Origin: Cupriavidus pauculus
Lineage (GTDB): Bacteria; Pseudomonadota; Gammaproteobacteria; Burkholderiales; Burkholderiaceae
Direction: 5' to 3'
Length of the DNA: 64,000 bases
NCBI RefSeq assembly: GCF_008693385.1
Contig: NZ_CP044067.1
Span: 2,461,501 to 2,525,500 of the forward strand
The notes beneath the pieces are model-generated. The model ran no database searches, had not been told where the DNA came from, and saw nothing but the letters and a program-made list of their open reading frames with translations. The position numbers and the translations under genes were made by a program. Positions 53,272 through 62,345 of the stretch are shown here, one piece after another; the stretch's first letter is position 1, and every line of letters starts with the position of its first letter.

Positions 53272-54699
53272 ATGGCACAGACGGACTTCAGGGGCCTGCA
53301 CGTATCGCCCGCGAGCGCGCATTCGCTCGAGCGGTACGAGGCCGCGCTCAACCTGCTGCATGGGTATTACGGCGATCCGCTGTCCGTGATCGACGGCGCG
53401 CTGGTCGACGATCCCGACTTCGCGATGGGCCACGCACTGCGTGCCGGCCTGATGGTGACGTCCGGCGACGGGACCGCGGAGCCGATGCTGCGGCAGAGCG
53501 TGGAAGCGGGCGAGGCGCTGGGCGCGCGCGCCAACGAGCGCGAACGCCGGCATTTCGCGGCGGCGCGGGCCTGGCTCGACGGACGGTTCTCGCAGGCCGT
53601 GCAGGCCTACGGCGATATCGCCGTCGATTATCCGCACGATATCCTTGCGATTCAGGTCGCGCATATCGGCGATTTCCTGCTGGGCCAGTCGAGCATGCTG
53701 CGCGATCGCATCGCGCAGGTGCTCCCGCACTGGAATGCGAACGTGCCCGGCTACAGCTATCTGCTGGGCATGCATGCGTTCGGGCTCGAGGAGATGCAGC
53801 GGTACGAGGATGCCGAGGCGCGCGGGCGCGAGGCCGTGGCGCTCAACCCGCGCGATCCGTGGGCGATCCACGCGGTGGCGCATGTCATGGAGATGCAGGG
53901 GCGCCTCGACGCCGGCGTCGATTGGCTGACCGCGCGCCGCGAGGACTGGGCCGAGGACAACATGCTCGCCGTTCACAACTGGTGGCACCTCGCGTTGCTG
54001 TTGCTCGAACGCGAGCAGCACGATGCGGTGCTCGCGCTCTACGACGATCATGTCGCGCGGCCCGCGCCGGCGGTCGCGCTCGACCTCGTGGATGCCGCCG
54101 CGCTGCTGTGGCGGCTGCATCTGCGCGGCGTGGACGTGGGCAACCGGTGGATCGACGTGGCCGACGACTGGCAGTCGCGGGGCGCGGCTGGATACTATGC
54201 GTTCAACGACGTGCATGCGATCATGGCGTGTCTTGGAGCCGGGCGCATCGACGATGTGGCGGCCCTGCACGCTGCCATGCAGGAGGCGGCGGCACAGGGC
54301 GGCGCGGGCAATGCGCACCACGCGGGCAACACCAACAGCACGATGACGGCCGAGGTCGGGCTGCCCGTGGCCGAGGCGTTGATCGCGTTCGATCGCGGCG
54401 ATCATGACAAGGCGATTGCGCGGCTGATGCCGGTGCGGCAGATCTGCCATCGCTTCGGCGGCAGTCACGCGCAGCGCGATGTCTTCACGCTGACGCTGAT
54501 CGAGGCGGCGCTGCGCGGCGGCCGCGCGAATCTTGCCGATGCCTTGCTGGCCGAGCGTGCCGCGCTCAAGGCGATGAATCCCGCGCTCGGCACGATGATG
54601 CGGCGCGCGCGGACGTTGCGCGAGCCCGGTGGATTGTCCTCGGCGACGCCCGACAGTATTGCGCACCCGCCGCCGGAGTCGCCGCGGTTTGATGCCTGA
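53272..54699 (+). CDS. TPR protein, TTC38-like
   Basis: The 475-residue soluble protein is built of tetratricopeptide-type helices throughout, with the TTC38 family pattern H-A-V-A-H-V-M-E-M-Q-G and A-V-H-N-W-W-H-L-A-L-L. It lacks a signal peptide. AAGGGG lies before the ATG at 53272. It probably serves in protein-protein contact; the partner is not known. Just after the stop there are three tandem copies of GATGCCTGAAG-like DNA. Confidence 0.85.
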   Translation: MAQTDFRGLHVSPASAHSLERYEAALNLLHGYYGDPLSVIDGALVDDPDFAMGHALRAGLMVTSGDGTAEPMLRQSVEAGEALGARANERERRHFAAARAWLDGRFSQAVQAYGDIAVDYPHDILAIQVAHIGDFLLGQSSMLRDRIAQVLPHWNANVPGYSYLLGMHAFGLEEMQRYEDAEARGREAVALNPRDPWAIHAVAHVMEMQGRLDAGVDWLTARREDWAEDNMLAVHNWWHLALLLLEREQHDAVLALYDDHVARPAPAVALDLVDAAALLWRLHLRGVDVGNRWIDVADDWQSRGAAGYYAFNDVHAIMACLGAGRIDDVAALHAAMQEAAAQGGAGNAHHAGNTNSTMTAEVGLPVAEALIAFDRGDHDKAIARLMPVRQICHRFGGSHAQRDVFTLTLIEAALRGGRANLADALLAERAALKAMNPALGTMMRRARTLREPGGLSSATPDSIAHPPPESPRFDA

Positions 54700-54751
54700 A
54701 GCTGGATGCCTGAAGTTTGACGCCTGAAGTCTTTCGACAAGGAGTGTTCGC

Positions 54752-55102
54752 ATGCACCATCCCCGTCGTTTGTTGCTGTCGCTCGCGTTCGCCGTCAGCC
54801 TGCCGGCATTCGCGCATCATGGCTGGTCCACCTATGACGATACCAGGCCGCTGACCGTGACCGGCAAGGTCGTCGAAAGCCACTACAGCAATCCGCACGC
54901 CACGATTACCGTCGAAGCGAGCGGCAAGCGATGGTTCGCGGTGCTCGCGCCCGTCTCGCGCATGGAGTCGCGCGGCGCCACCGCCGACAAGGTCGCCGTC
55001 GGCCGCGAAGTCACGATGGTGGGCTACGCCAGCAAGGAGAAGGCCGACGAGATGCGGGTCGAGCGCATCACGCTCGACGGCAAGACGGTCGAGTTGCGCT
55101 GA
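54752..55102 (+). CDS. DUF6152-family exported protein
   Basis: The 116-residue protein has a signal peptide (1-21, ending A-F-A) followed by H-H-G-W-S, then a small beta fold with G-K-V-V-E-S-H-Y-S-N-P-H-A. The N-terminal H-H after cleavage resembles copper-binding H-x-x-H starts. The next gene (DUF6644) starts 2 bases after the stop. The pair probably acts together, perhaps in metal handling, but this is inference. Confidence 0.8.
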   Translation: MHHPRRLLLSLAFAVSLPAFAHHGWSTYDDTRPLTVTGKVVESHYSNPHATITVEASGKRWFAVLAPVSRMESRGATADKVAVGREVTMVGYASKEKADEMRVERITLDGKTVELR

Positions 55103-55104
55103 CG

Positions 55105-55614
55105 GTGGCGACCCCGGTCGCTGTCACCGAGTGGGCCGCCCAGCTTGCGGCGCTGCCCGTATCGGCCACGCTGCGTGCGTCCGCGTGGGCCTATCCGATC
55201 GTCGAGATTTTTCATCTCGCTGGCATGGCGCTGTTGTTCGGCTCGATCGTCGTCGTCGATATGCGGCTGGCGGGGTTCGGCCGGCAGTTGCCGGTCACCG
55301 TGCTGCTGCGCCATGCGCTGCCGCTATCGGTCGTCGGCTTCCTGCTGATCGCCGCGAGCGGCGTGCTGCTGTTTCTTGCGCATGCCGACGACCTGGTCGG
55401 CAACCGCGCATTCGTCGTCAAGACCCTGCTCGTGCTGCTCGGGCTGGCCAATGCGGCGTGGTTCCATATGGGGCCGTATCGCGAGCTGCTGCGGCCCGGC
55501 AGCCGCTGGGAAGCCGGTGGAACGCCTCCGGCGGGCGCGCGGCTCTGTGCGTGGATCTCGCTCGTGACGTGGGGGCTCGTGATTTGCGCGGGACGGTTGA
55601 TTGCTTATATGTAG
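55105..55614 (+). CDS. DUF6644-family integral membrane protein
   Basis: The 169-residue protein has four or five transmembrane helices, with H-L-A-G-M-A-L-L-F-G near 35 and a C-terminal helix. Start is GTG at 55105, 2 bases after the DUF6152 stop, so it is translationally coupled. It resembles CopD-like small membrane proteins only in layout. Confidence 0.8.
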   Translation: MATPVAVTEWAAQLAALPVSATLRASAWAYPIVEIFHLAGMALLFGSIVVVDMRLAGFGRQLPVTVLLRHALPLSVVGFLLIAASGVLLFLAHADDLVGNRAFVVKTLLVLLGLANAAWFHMGPYRELLRPGSRWEAGGTPPAGARLCAWISLVTWGLVICAGRLIAYM

Positions 55615-55677
55615 CCTCTGCCGTCAAGTGCAGAATCGCAGAAATTTGATGTAACGCAAACGTGTGCGTGGAAGGTC

Positions 55678-55704
55678 TCAAGGTTCGGGGCGAGGCGTCG
55701 TTAA
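55678..55704 (+). promoter_or_regulatory. FliA (sigma-28) promoter for the second chemoreceptor
   Basis: TCAAGGTT, an 11-base spacer and GTCGTTAA match the flagellar consensus TAAAGTTT-N11-GCCGATAA at 12 of 16 positions, including the TAA and G-C-G core. It lies 37 bases before the ATG at 55741. Confidence 0.6.
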
Positions 55705-55740
55705 GCCGGTACCGACTGATCGATCGAATCTGACAACTCC

Positions 55741-57288
55741 ATGCAAAACGTAAGCATCCGCCACGGCCTGCTGGCAACGCTGGCGATTTTCGGCCTTATG
55801 CTCGTTCTTGGCGCCGCCCTCGGCGTGCTCGAACTGCGCGAGTCGAAGTCCTCCCTCGAACGCGCGCATCTGGTGGCTTCCCGCGCGCTGCTGCTCAACG
55901 ACGCCTACAAGGACATGATGCGGGCGCGCTCGGCGCTCACGCGTGCCTACAGCTCCAGCAAGGAGAACGGCAAGGTCAGCGACGAGGCGCTCGGCATGGC
56001 GGACAAGTTCATCGCCAAGTCGAAGGAGGAGCTCGACGCGTTCGAGAAGGCCGAGACCTTCGCGGGGCAGGATGCGAGCACGCGCGAGGACATCATTGCC
56101 GTGGCCCGCGGGCATATCGATGCGGGGCAGCGCGCGGTGGCGGCGCTGCGCAAGGATGACACCGCGGGCTATACCGCGATCAACGAGAAGGATATCGTCG
56201 GCTTCGGCACGAAGCATTCGGCCGGTGTCGAGCGGTTCCAGCAACTGGCGTTGCGCCTCAATGACGAGGAACTGGCGCGCAGCCAGACGCGTTATCAGCG
56301 CGTGATCGTGCTTGTGATCATCGGGCTGACGCTGTCGGCCGCGCTGATCGTGGCCGTGCATCTGGCGCTGCGCAGCCTCGTGGTGGCGCCGCTGACCAAG
56401 GCATCGGACCTGCTGATGCGCGTGGCCGAGGGCGATCTGACGATTACCGTGCCCAGGGCCGGCACCAACGAGATCGGGCAGGTACTCGACGCGCTCGCGC
56501 GCATGCAGCATGGGCTGACGGAGACGGTGCTCAAGGTGCGGGCGAGCTCCGATGCGGTGACGATCGGCGCGCGCGAGATCGCGGCGGGGAATACGGACCT
56601 GTCGTCGCGTACGGAGCAGCAATCGTCGGCGCTGGAGGAAACGGCGGCGAGCATGGAGCAGCTGACCTCGACCGTGAGCAACAACGCCGACAGCGCCTCG
56701 CGCGCGAGCGAACTGGCCAGCAGCGCGGCCCAGCTGGCCACGCGGGGCGGGGAGGTGGTGCGCGGCGTGGTGCAGACGATGAGCGAGATCAACACGAGCT
56801 CGCAGAAGATCGTGGACATTATCGGCGTGATCGACGGCATCGCCTTCCAGACCAACATCCTGGCGCTGAACGCCGCGGTGGAAGCCGCGCGTGCAGGCGA
56901 ACAGGGCCGCGGGTTCGCCGTGGTCGCCGGCGAAGTCCGCGCGCTCGCACAGCGCAGCGCCGGTGCCGCGAAGGAAATCAAGGCGTTGATCGATTCGTCG
57001 GTCGGCAAGGTGGATGCCGGCAGCGTGCAGGTGGAGCAGGCCGGCAGCACGATCGGCGAAATCGTTTCCGAAGTCCGCCGCCTGGCCGACCTCGTGAACG
57101 AAATCTCGGCGGCATCGGGCGAGCAGTCGTCGGGCATCGCACAGGTGAGCTCGGCGGTGTCGCAGATGGAACAGGTCAACCAGCAGAACGCCGCACTGGT
57201 CGAACAGGCCGCGGCCGCGGCCGATTCGCTGGAAGCCCAGGCCAACCAGCTGTCGTCGGCGGTGATGACTTTCAAGCTGGCGGCGTAG
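55741..57288 (+). CDS. Methyl-accepting chemotaxis protein (Tar-like four-helix sensor)
   Basis: The 515-residue receptor has TM1 (8-29), a four-helix-bundle periplasmic domain (30-188, 4HB_MCP type), TM2 (about 190-210), HAMP (about 211-265) and the signalling domain with the conserved hairpin tip [16 protein letters not shown] FliA-type promoter ties it to the flagellar regulon. The ligand is unknown. No clear ribosome-binding site precedes the ATG. Confidence 0.93.
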   Translation: MQNVSIRHGLLATLAIFGLMLVLGAALGVLELRESKSSLERAHLVASRALLLNDAYKDMMRARSALTRAYSSSKENGKVSDEALGMADKFIAKSKEELDAFEKAETFAGQDASTREDIIAVARGHIDAGQRAVAALRKDDTAGYTAINEKDIVGFGTKHSAGVERFQQLALRLNDEELARSQTRYQRVIVLVIIGLTLSAALIVAVHLALRSLVVAPLTKASDLLMRVAEGDLTITVPRAGTNEIGQVLDALARMQHGLTETVLKVRASSDAVTIGAREIAAGNTDLSSRTEQQSSALEETAASMEQLTSTVSNNADSASRASELASSAAQLATRGGEVVRGVVQTMSEINTSSQKIVDIIGVIDGIAFQTNILALNAAVEAARAGEQGRGFAVVAGEVRALAQRSAGAAKEIKALIDSSVGKVDAGSVQVEQAGSTIGEIVSEVRRLADLVNEISAASGEQSSGIAQVSSAVSQMEQVNQQNAALVEQAAAAADSLEAQANQLSSAVMTFKLAA

Positions 57289-57439
57289 GGGCTTGTTGAG
57301 GACGCGGCGGCGGCCGTCTCATATGCGCCAAAACGATGACTCGTATGAGCAGGGGATGCCACGTGGGTAGGGGGAACGGATCCACAGGCCGAACTCCGCG
57401 CGGTTCCGTTCGCCCAGCGCAGTTGCCTGTAGCGCGTCC

Positions 57440-58405
57440 TTAGAAACTCGCCGCGAAACCGAACGACACGCCGGAGACGTTGTTGCCGAACACGTACCGC
57501 ACCACGGCGCGGATGCGGGTCACGAAGACTTCGTGGGCGCTCGTGTCCAGTTCCAGTCCCGTGCCGACCGTGGTCAGGTAGTTGAAGCCCAGTGCGCCGG
57601 CCTGGTTGCCAAAGTACTGCGAGTGGGAGAGCTCCAGCACATAGCGGACCGGGCGGTCGAGGGCGCGGAGGCCGGTGGGGGCGCGCCAGCGTGCGTAAAG
57701 GCTGGCGGTCTGCGCGGCCGAGGACGCGCCGATGCCATACGATGTCCCGAAGCTGCGCAGATAGATGTTCGTGTAGCGCAGTTCCAGATCGAGATCGTTC
57801 TCGCCGCGGTGGCTCTCCCAATCCAGCATCACCGATCCGCCTATCCCATAGGCGTTCATCGATCCATCCTCGAGAAACATGATGTCGCGGTCGGTCTTCT
57901 GTTCGACCGCGAACTTGGCCACCGAGATATCGCTTGCGACGCGTCCGATCGATGCGTTGAGGATGGGCCGGAACACCAGCTCCTTGCTCTCGGTCAGCGG
58001 AAAATCCCAGCCCACCCCGACGGTGCCCGCGAACGTGTTCCATTTGGTCGGCACGCGGCGCGTTTCCTGGCCATTCGAGGCGACAAAGGTCGGGTCGTAC
58101 CGGTTGTAGGCTACCGAGCCCTCGAGGTATAGCGGGAACGACTTGCTGAGCGTAAAGCCGCCGCCGAGCTGCCAGAGCGTGATATCGGGATTATCGGTAC
58201 TGGTATTGCTGATGGACAGCGAACTGGACGCCAGATCGGGCACGACCGCGAACGACATCAGCGTCAGCACCGCATTCGCCTGCTTCTGGACGTTGGCGCC
58301 GACGATGCCGAACGTCTGCGCGCGCGACGGCGCCGGCGAAGCGAGCAGGCTCATCGTCAGCAGGATGGTCAGGAGGACTCGCATGTGCACGTTCTTGTCG
58401 CGCAT
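57440..58405 (-). CDS. Outer-membrane beta-barrel protein
   Basis: The 321-residue protein has a signal peptide (ending S-R-A at about 29) and a C-terminal Phe, the usual outer-membrane insertion signal (S-F-G-F-A-A-S-F). Alternating hydrophobic strands fill the rest. Two in-frame ATG codons (58405, 58384) give a leader of 30 or 23 residues. I do not know its function; the fold resembles Solitary outer-membrane autotransporter-like barrels. An inverted repeat (CTCATA...TATGAG, 57319-57350) lies downstream. Confidence 0.8.
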   Translation of the reverse strand: MRDKNVHMRVLLTILLTMSLLASPAPSRAQTFGIVGANVQKQANAVLTLMSFAVVPDLASSSLSISNTSTDNPDITLWQLGGGFTLSKSFPLYLEGSVAYNRYDPTFVASNGQETRRVPTKWNTFAGTVGVGWDFPLTESKELVFRPILNASIGRVASDISVAKFAVEQKTDRDIMFLEDGSMNAYGIGGSVMLDWESHRGENDLDLELRYTNIYLRSFGTSYGIGASSAAQTASLYARWRAPTGLRALDRPVRYVLELSHSQYFGNQAGALGFNYLTTVGTGLELDTSAHEVFVTRIRAVVRYVFGNNVSGVSFGFAASF

Positions 58406-58516
58406 GGGTGGATTGATCTTCCGTCATCCGCTCCCGAGATTGAAGTGAATCTTTTCCTCGGCGCAGGAAATATCTTCGACGCCGGTGACGACGTTCAAGC
58501 CGTCGGCGCAGCGCGC

Positions 58517-58675
58517 TTAGCCCTTGCCGACATCCGAAACGATGGCGATGAAGTTGTCGATCATTGCGCTGCGCGCGCTACGAAGCGAGACCGCGGCAAC
58601 GGGGTAGGTGATGGGGGTGCCGTCCTCGTGGACCAGATCGACGTATGCGATGCCCTGCAGCTGGAACGCTCGCAT
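58517..58675 (-). CDS. Possible small protein (52 aa)
   Basis: The frame M-R-A-F-Q-L-Q-G-I-A-Y-V-D-L-V-H-E-D-G onward to V-S-D-V-G-K-G has a protein-like composition and lies upstream of the barrel gene on the same strand. There is no strong ribosome-binding site, and an opposing small frame starts at the same CATG. Confidence 0.35.
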   Translation of the reverse strand: MRAFQLQGIAYVDLVHEDGTPITYPVAAVSLRSARSAMIDNFIAIVSDVGKG

Positions 58676-58877
58676 GGGCCTGGGGACCACCGCCAGGTTT
58701 TTGGCCTATCAGCAATCGCGCTACCTGCGCACCGCGCGCGTGCAACTGACCTCTCGCATGTACGGGGAGCTCTATCACGCCAAGGGGGTAGCGGCGGAAC
58801 TCCGCAATGCGCTGCTGTCGCAGACGAGCGCGGCTCAGGCCCGCCAGCATCTGTCCTGGCTGTTCCATGGCATCTAG
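58674..58877 (+). CDS. Possible small helical protein (67 aa)
   Basis: The frame opens at ATG 58674 with F-L-A-Y-Q-Q-S-R-Y-L-R-T-A-R-V-Q-L-T-S-R and continues helical to W-L-F-H-G-I. It shares the CATG start tetramer with the minus-strand frame at 58675. It could extend to ATG 58608. Only one of the two frames may be real. Confidence 0.35.
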   Translation: MGLGTTARFLAYQQSRYLRTARVQLTSRMYGELYHAKGVAAELRNALLSQTSAAQARQHLSWLFHGI

Positions 58878-58901
58878 CCGGCGCGTTATCGCATCCTCGC
58901 C

Positions 58902-58930
58902 TTGACCTTTTTTGTCGCTCTGTATATCGT
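58902..58930 (+). promoter_or_regulatory. Promoter of the PadR/YqjI-like gene
   Basis: TTGACC, a 17-base spacer and TATCGT lie 30 bases before the start codon. The -10 lies inside the palindrome at 58924-58949. Confidence 0.5.
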
Positions 58931-58949
58931 AAGATATGTTTTACGATAT
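58924..58949. promoter_or_regulatory. PadR operator, ATATCGTAA-N8-TTACGATAT
   Basis: A perfect 9-base inverted repeat with an 8-base centre overlaps the -10 and lies 12 bases before the PadR start. It is the expected place for an autorepressor site. The TATC...GATA arms recall sites bound by YqjI-type regulators. Confidence 0.7.
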
Positions 58950-58961
58950 TCGGAGCGACGC

Positions 58962-59618
58962 ATGCTTCACCTTAACCATCATTTTCATGCCCACCTGCAC
59001 AAACTGCGCGCGCACATGATGCATCGCCATGGCGGCGGGTTCTGGAGCAGCGGCGGCCGCCCCGAATGGGACGGCGGCGACGGGGCGGACGGATTTGGCT
59101 CGGACGACGGCTGGCGGCGCGGGCGGAAGTTCAGCGCCGAAGACCTCCAACTGCTGCTGCTGTCGCTGCTCGAGGAAAAGCCTTCGCATGGGTACGAGCT
59201 GATCAAGGCGCTCGAGACCCGGACCGGTGGGTTCTACAAGCCGAGTCCCGGCGTGGTCTACCCCGCGCTGACGTTTCTCGAGGACCTCGGGTATGCGAGC
59301 GTCGATGCGGAGGGCAACAAGAAGCTGTATCGGATTACCGAGACCGGCGTTGCCTATCTGGAAACGCATCGCGAACGCGTGGCATTGATGGTTGGCAAGC
59401 TGCGGCACGTGGCCAAGAAGATGGACTGGATGCGGCGCGCGATGACGGGCATGCCGCAGCAGGATCCCGAGCAGGGCGGCTGGCTGCCGGAGTTCGTTGA
59501 GGCGCGCATGCGGCTCAAGCGCGCGCTGGCGCTGGCGACCGACGCCGCGCCGGACGAGCAGCGGCGGATTATCGCCATCCTCGATCGTGCCGCGCGCGAG
59601 ATCGAGAACAAGGGCTGA
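58962..59618 (+). CDS. yqjI: PadR-family metal-responsive repressor, YqjI-like
   Basis: The 218-residue protein has a His-rich N-terminal extension (nine His in the first 23 residues, then a Gly/Asp-rich linker). A PadR winged helix (about 80-150, L-L-L-S-L-L-E-E-K-P-S-H-G-Y-E-L-I-K-A-L) and a C-terminal helical dimer region follow. E. coli YqjI has the same layout: nickel binds the His-rich part and releases the DNA. The next gene is a siderophore-interacting reductase, matching yqjI-yqjH. ATG 58962 is chosen because it starts the His-rich region. Confidence 0.88.
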   Translation: MLHLNHHFHAHLHKLRAHMMHRHGGGFWSSGGRPEWDGGDGADGFGSDDGWRRGRKFSAEDLQLLLLSLLEEKPSHGYELIKALETRTGGFYKPSPGVVYPALTFLEDLGYASVDAEGNKKLYRITETGVAYLETHRERVALMVGKLRHVAKKMDWMRRAMTGMPQQDPEQGGWLPEFVEARMRLKRALALATDAAPDEQRRIIAILDRAAREIENKG

Positions 59619-59651
59619 GCCTGCCATATCGACACCACTGGATACCCCTAT

Positions 59652-60464
59652 ATGAATGCTCCACGCGATCTGACCGTTCAACGTGTTCGCCATACGCTTC
59701 GCATGCGCCAGCTTCAGGTGCTGCGCGTCCGGAAAATATCGTCGCAACTGCTGCGCGTAACGCTCGGCGGTCCCGACCTTGCCGACTTCGTGTCCGCATC
59801 GTTCGACGACCATATCAAGGTGTTTTTCCCGGCGGCGGGGCAGGAGAAGCCCGTGCTGCCGGAGGTGGGACCCGAGGGGATCACGTTCCCCGAAGGGGCA
59901 ACGCGCCCGCAGGCGCGCGACTACACGCCGCGTCGCTACGACCCGGTGGCCCAGGAACTCGATATCGAGTTCGTGCTGCACGGCGACGGGCCCGCTTCCA
60001 CATGGGCCGCGCAGGCGCGGCCGGGCCAGTACCTCGGCGTCGGCGGTCCGCGCGGTTCGTTCGTGATTCCGCGCGAGTTCGACTGGCATCTGCTGATCGG
60101 CGACGACACCGCGCTGCCCGCGATCGGGCGGCGCCTGGAAGAGCTCGGGACCGATGCGCGCGCGGTGGTCGTGCTCGAAGTGTCCGACGCGGGGTCGCAT
60201 ATCCCGCTCGTGACGGGACCGAATATCGAGGTGCATTGGGTCCATCGCGAGGATCGTCCCGAAGGCAGCATGCTGCTGCCCACGCTGCGCTGGGTCAGCC
60301 TGCCCGAAGGCGATGGCTACGTGTGGGCCGCGGGCGAGGGCGCGGCCATGCGCGAGGTGCGCAAGTACCTCGTGGAAGAGCGTGGCGTCGACAAGTCGCG
60401 CATTCGAGCATCGGCCTACTGGAAGCGCGGCAATGCCGCCGTGCACGAGACGATCGACGATTGA
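59652..60464 (+). CDS. yqjH: Siderophore-interacting FAD reductase (YqjH/ViuB-like)
   Basis: The 270-residue protein has a FAD-binding beta barrel with R-D-Y-T-P-R-R-Y-D (flavin motif, about 89-97) and a C-terminal SIP NAD(P)H domain with the late W-A-A-G-E-G and S-A-Y-W-K-R-G family motifs. It reduces ferric siderophores to release Fe(II). It lies 33 bases after the YqjI-like repressor and is probably controlled by it. Confidence 0.92.
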   Translation: MNAPRDLTVQRVRHTLRMRQLQVLRVRKISSQLLRVTLGGPDLADFVSASFDDHIKVFFPAAGQEKPVLPEVGPEGITFPEGATRPQARDYTPRRYDPVAQELDIEFVLHGDGPASTWAAQARPGQYLGVGGPRGSFVIPREFDWHLLIGDDTALPAIGRRLEELGTDARAVVVLEVSDAGSHIPLVTGPNIEVHWVHREDRPEGSMLLPTLRWVSLPEGDGYVWAAGEGAAMREVRKYLVEERGVDKSRIRASAYWKRGNAAVHETIDD

Positions 60465-60554
60465 GCGAATGAGCGTTTGAGCGACTGAGCAATTGCAGCG
60501 CAATGCGGAAGGCGGGCGGCTACACTGCAAGCACGCCCATCCTCCGGAGATGCC

Positions 60555-60944
60555 ATGTCGCTGCCTCGCGCCCGCCTGTCTGCCGTCGTCATCGCCCTCG
60601 GTTTGCCATTGGCCGCCTGCGCGCCGGACTCGGTCCGCAACTTCGAGGCCAAAGGGTTCAACCAGTACGTGGACCGTATCCAGAACACCTGTGCCGACGC
60701 CACGCTCGGCACGCATCCTGTCGGCGAGTGGCTGCGCACGGGCAGCGACGAGAGCGATAGCGAGTACGTCTACTGGCTCGACCAGACGTCGCGGCTGTAC
60801 TACCAGCGCATCAGCGTGCCCGAGTATCGCGCATCGATCGCGGGCGCGATGGGCGGCGACCAGGTCAATGCCGATGCGCTCAACTGCATCGTGCGGCTGC
60901 TGCCGCCCGATCGTCCGTATCGTCCCTCGGGCGTGTCGTGGTGA
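60555..60944 (+). CDS. Hypothetical lipoprotein (129 aa)
   Basis: The 129-residue protein has a lipobox L-A-A-C (Cys22) and a small soluble domain with two more Cys (N-T-C-A-D-A and L-N-C-I-V), probably a disulfide. I do not recognise the family. GGAG lies before the ATG. It follows the SIP gene by about 90 bases that contain four tandem TGAGC repeats. Confidence 0.7.
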   Translation: MSLPRARLSAVVIALGLPLAACAPDSVRNFEAKGFNQYVDRIQNTCADATLGTHPVGEWLRTGSDESDSEYVYWLDQTSRLYYQRISVPEYRASIAGAMGGDQVNADALNCIVRLLPPDRPYRPSGVSW

Positions 60945-61077
60945 GATCGCGATAAAAGTGTGAAAGAGGGAGTTGTGCAAACGCGCGCCGCTGCGTAATA
61001 TCGGTTCCCGGTGGTCGAGACAACAGCCACCGACGTCGCTCGGACGGTTCCGGGCGCTTACGTAAAAGGACTCCTCC

Positions 61078-62298
61078 ATGGCCGCCGATTCTTCCGGCAA
61101 GCGCCGCTTTGCGCGCATCGATCGTCTCCCCCCGTACGTCTTCAATATCACCGCCGAGCTCAAGATGGCCGCCCGCCGCCGTGGCGAGGACATCATCGAC
61201 ATGAGCATGGGCAACCCCGATGGCGCGACACCGCCGCATATCGTGGCGAAGCTCGTCGACGCGGCCCAGCGGCCGGACACGCATGGCTACTCGGCATCGA
61301 AGGGCATTCCGCGGCTGCGCCGCGCGATCTCGCACTGGTATCGCGACCGGTATGGCGTGGATATCGATCCCGATACCGAGGCCATCGCCACAATTGGCTC
61401 GAAGGAAGGGCTTGCGCATCTGATGCTCGCCACGCTCGATCGCGGCGATACGGTGCTGGTGCCGGACCCGAGCTATCCGATCCATATCTACGGCGCGGTC
61501 ATCGCGGGCGCGGATATTCGCTCGGTGCCGATGACGGCGGACATCGATTTCTTTGCCGAACTCGAGCGCGCGATTCGCGGCAGCTATCCGAAGCCGAAGA
61601 TGATCGTGCTGGGTTTTCCGTCGAACCCGACCGCGGCCTGCGTGGAGCTGGATTTCTTCGAGCGCGTGATCGCGCTGGCGCGCAAGCACGATATCTTCGT
61701 CGTGCACGACCTCGCGTATGCGGACATCGTGTTCGATGGATGGAAGGCGCCTTCGATCATGCAGGTGCCTGGGGCCAAGGACATTGCGGTGGAGTTCTTC
61801 ACGCTGTCCAAGAGCTACAACATGGCGGGCTGGCGTATCGGCTTCATGGTCGGCAATCCGGATCTCGTGAACGCGCTGACGCGCATCAAGAGCTATCACG
61901 ATTACGGCACGTTCACGCCATTGCAGGTGGCGGCGATCAGCGCGCTCGAGGGCGATCAGCAGTGCGTGAAGGAGATTGCCGCGCAGTACCAGTCGCGGCG
62001 CGATGTGCTGGCGCGCGGGTTGATCGAGGCGGGCTGGCCTGTGGAGATTCCCAAGGCGTCGATGTATATCTGGGCGCGGATTCCCGAGCCGTATCGCGCG
62101 CTCGGTTCGCTCGAGTTCGCCAAGCAGTTGCTGGCGAAGGCCAAGGTGTCGGTGTCGCCGGGGATTGGCTTTGGCGACTATGGCGACGAGCATGTGCGAT
62201 TCGCGCTGATCGAGAACGAGTCGCGGATTCGTCAGGCGGTGCGGGGTATCAAGGCGATGTTTCGCGCGGATGGGTTGATCAAGCCGGTCGCGGCTTGA
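61078..62298 (+). CDS. alaC: Alanine-forming aminotransferase AlaC
   Basis: The 406-residue fold-I PLP aminotransferase transfers an amino group between glutamate and pyruvate. Its signature [10 protein letters not shown] is at about 46-55, and the PLP Lys lies in [15 protein letters not shown]. The late R-F-A-L-I-E-N-E pattern is typical. AAGGA precedes the ATG. Related genomes usually have hom (homoserine dehydrogenase) and thrC right after it; here the collagen-like gene faces it. Confidence 0.92.
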   Translation: MAADSSGKRRFARIDRLPPYVFNITAELKMAARRRGEDIIDMSMGNPDGATPPHIVAKLVDAAQRPDTHGYSASKGIPRLRRAISHWYRDRYGVDIDPDTEAIATIGSKEGLAHLMLATLDRGDTVLVPDPSYPIHIYGAVIAGADIRSVPMTADIDFFAELERAIRGSYPKPKMIVLGFPSNPTAACVELDFFERVIALARKHDIFVVHDLAYADIVFDGWKAPSIMQVPGAKDIAVEFFTLSKSYNMAGWRIGFMVGNPDLVNALTRIKSYHDYGTFTPLQVAAISALEGDQQCVKEIAAQYQSRRDVLARGLIEAGWPVEIPKASMYIWARIPEPYRALGSLEFAKQLLAKAKVSVSPGIGFGDYGDEHVRFALIENESRIRQAVRGIKAMFRADGLIKPVAA

Positions 62299-62312
62299 CC
62301 GGTGCGATGCGC

Positions 62313-62342
62313 GCCCCTCTCCGGCGGGAGAGGGGCATTTTT
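62313..62342. terminator. Terminator shared by alaC and the collagen-like gene
   Basis: The 10-base stem GCCCCTCTCC / GGAGAGGGGC with a GGCG loop is followed by ATTTTT. It separates two convergent genes. Confidence 0.9.
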
Positions 62343-62345
62343 CGC

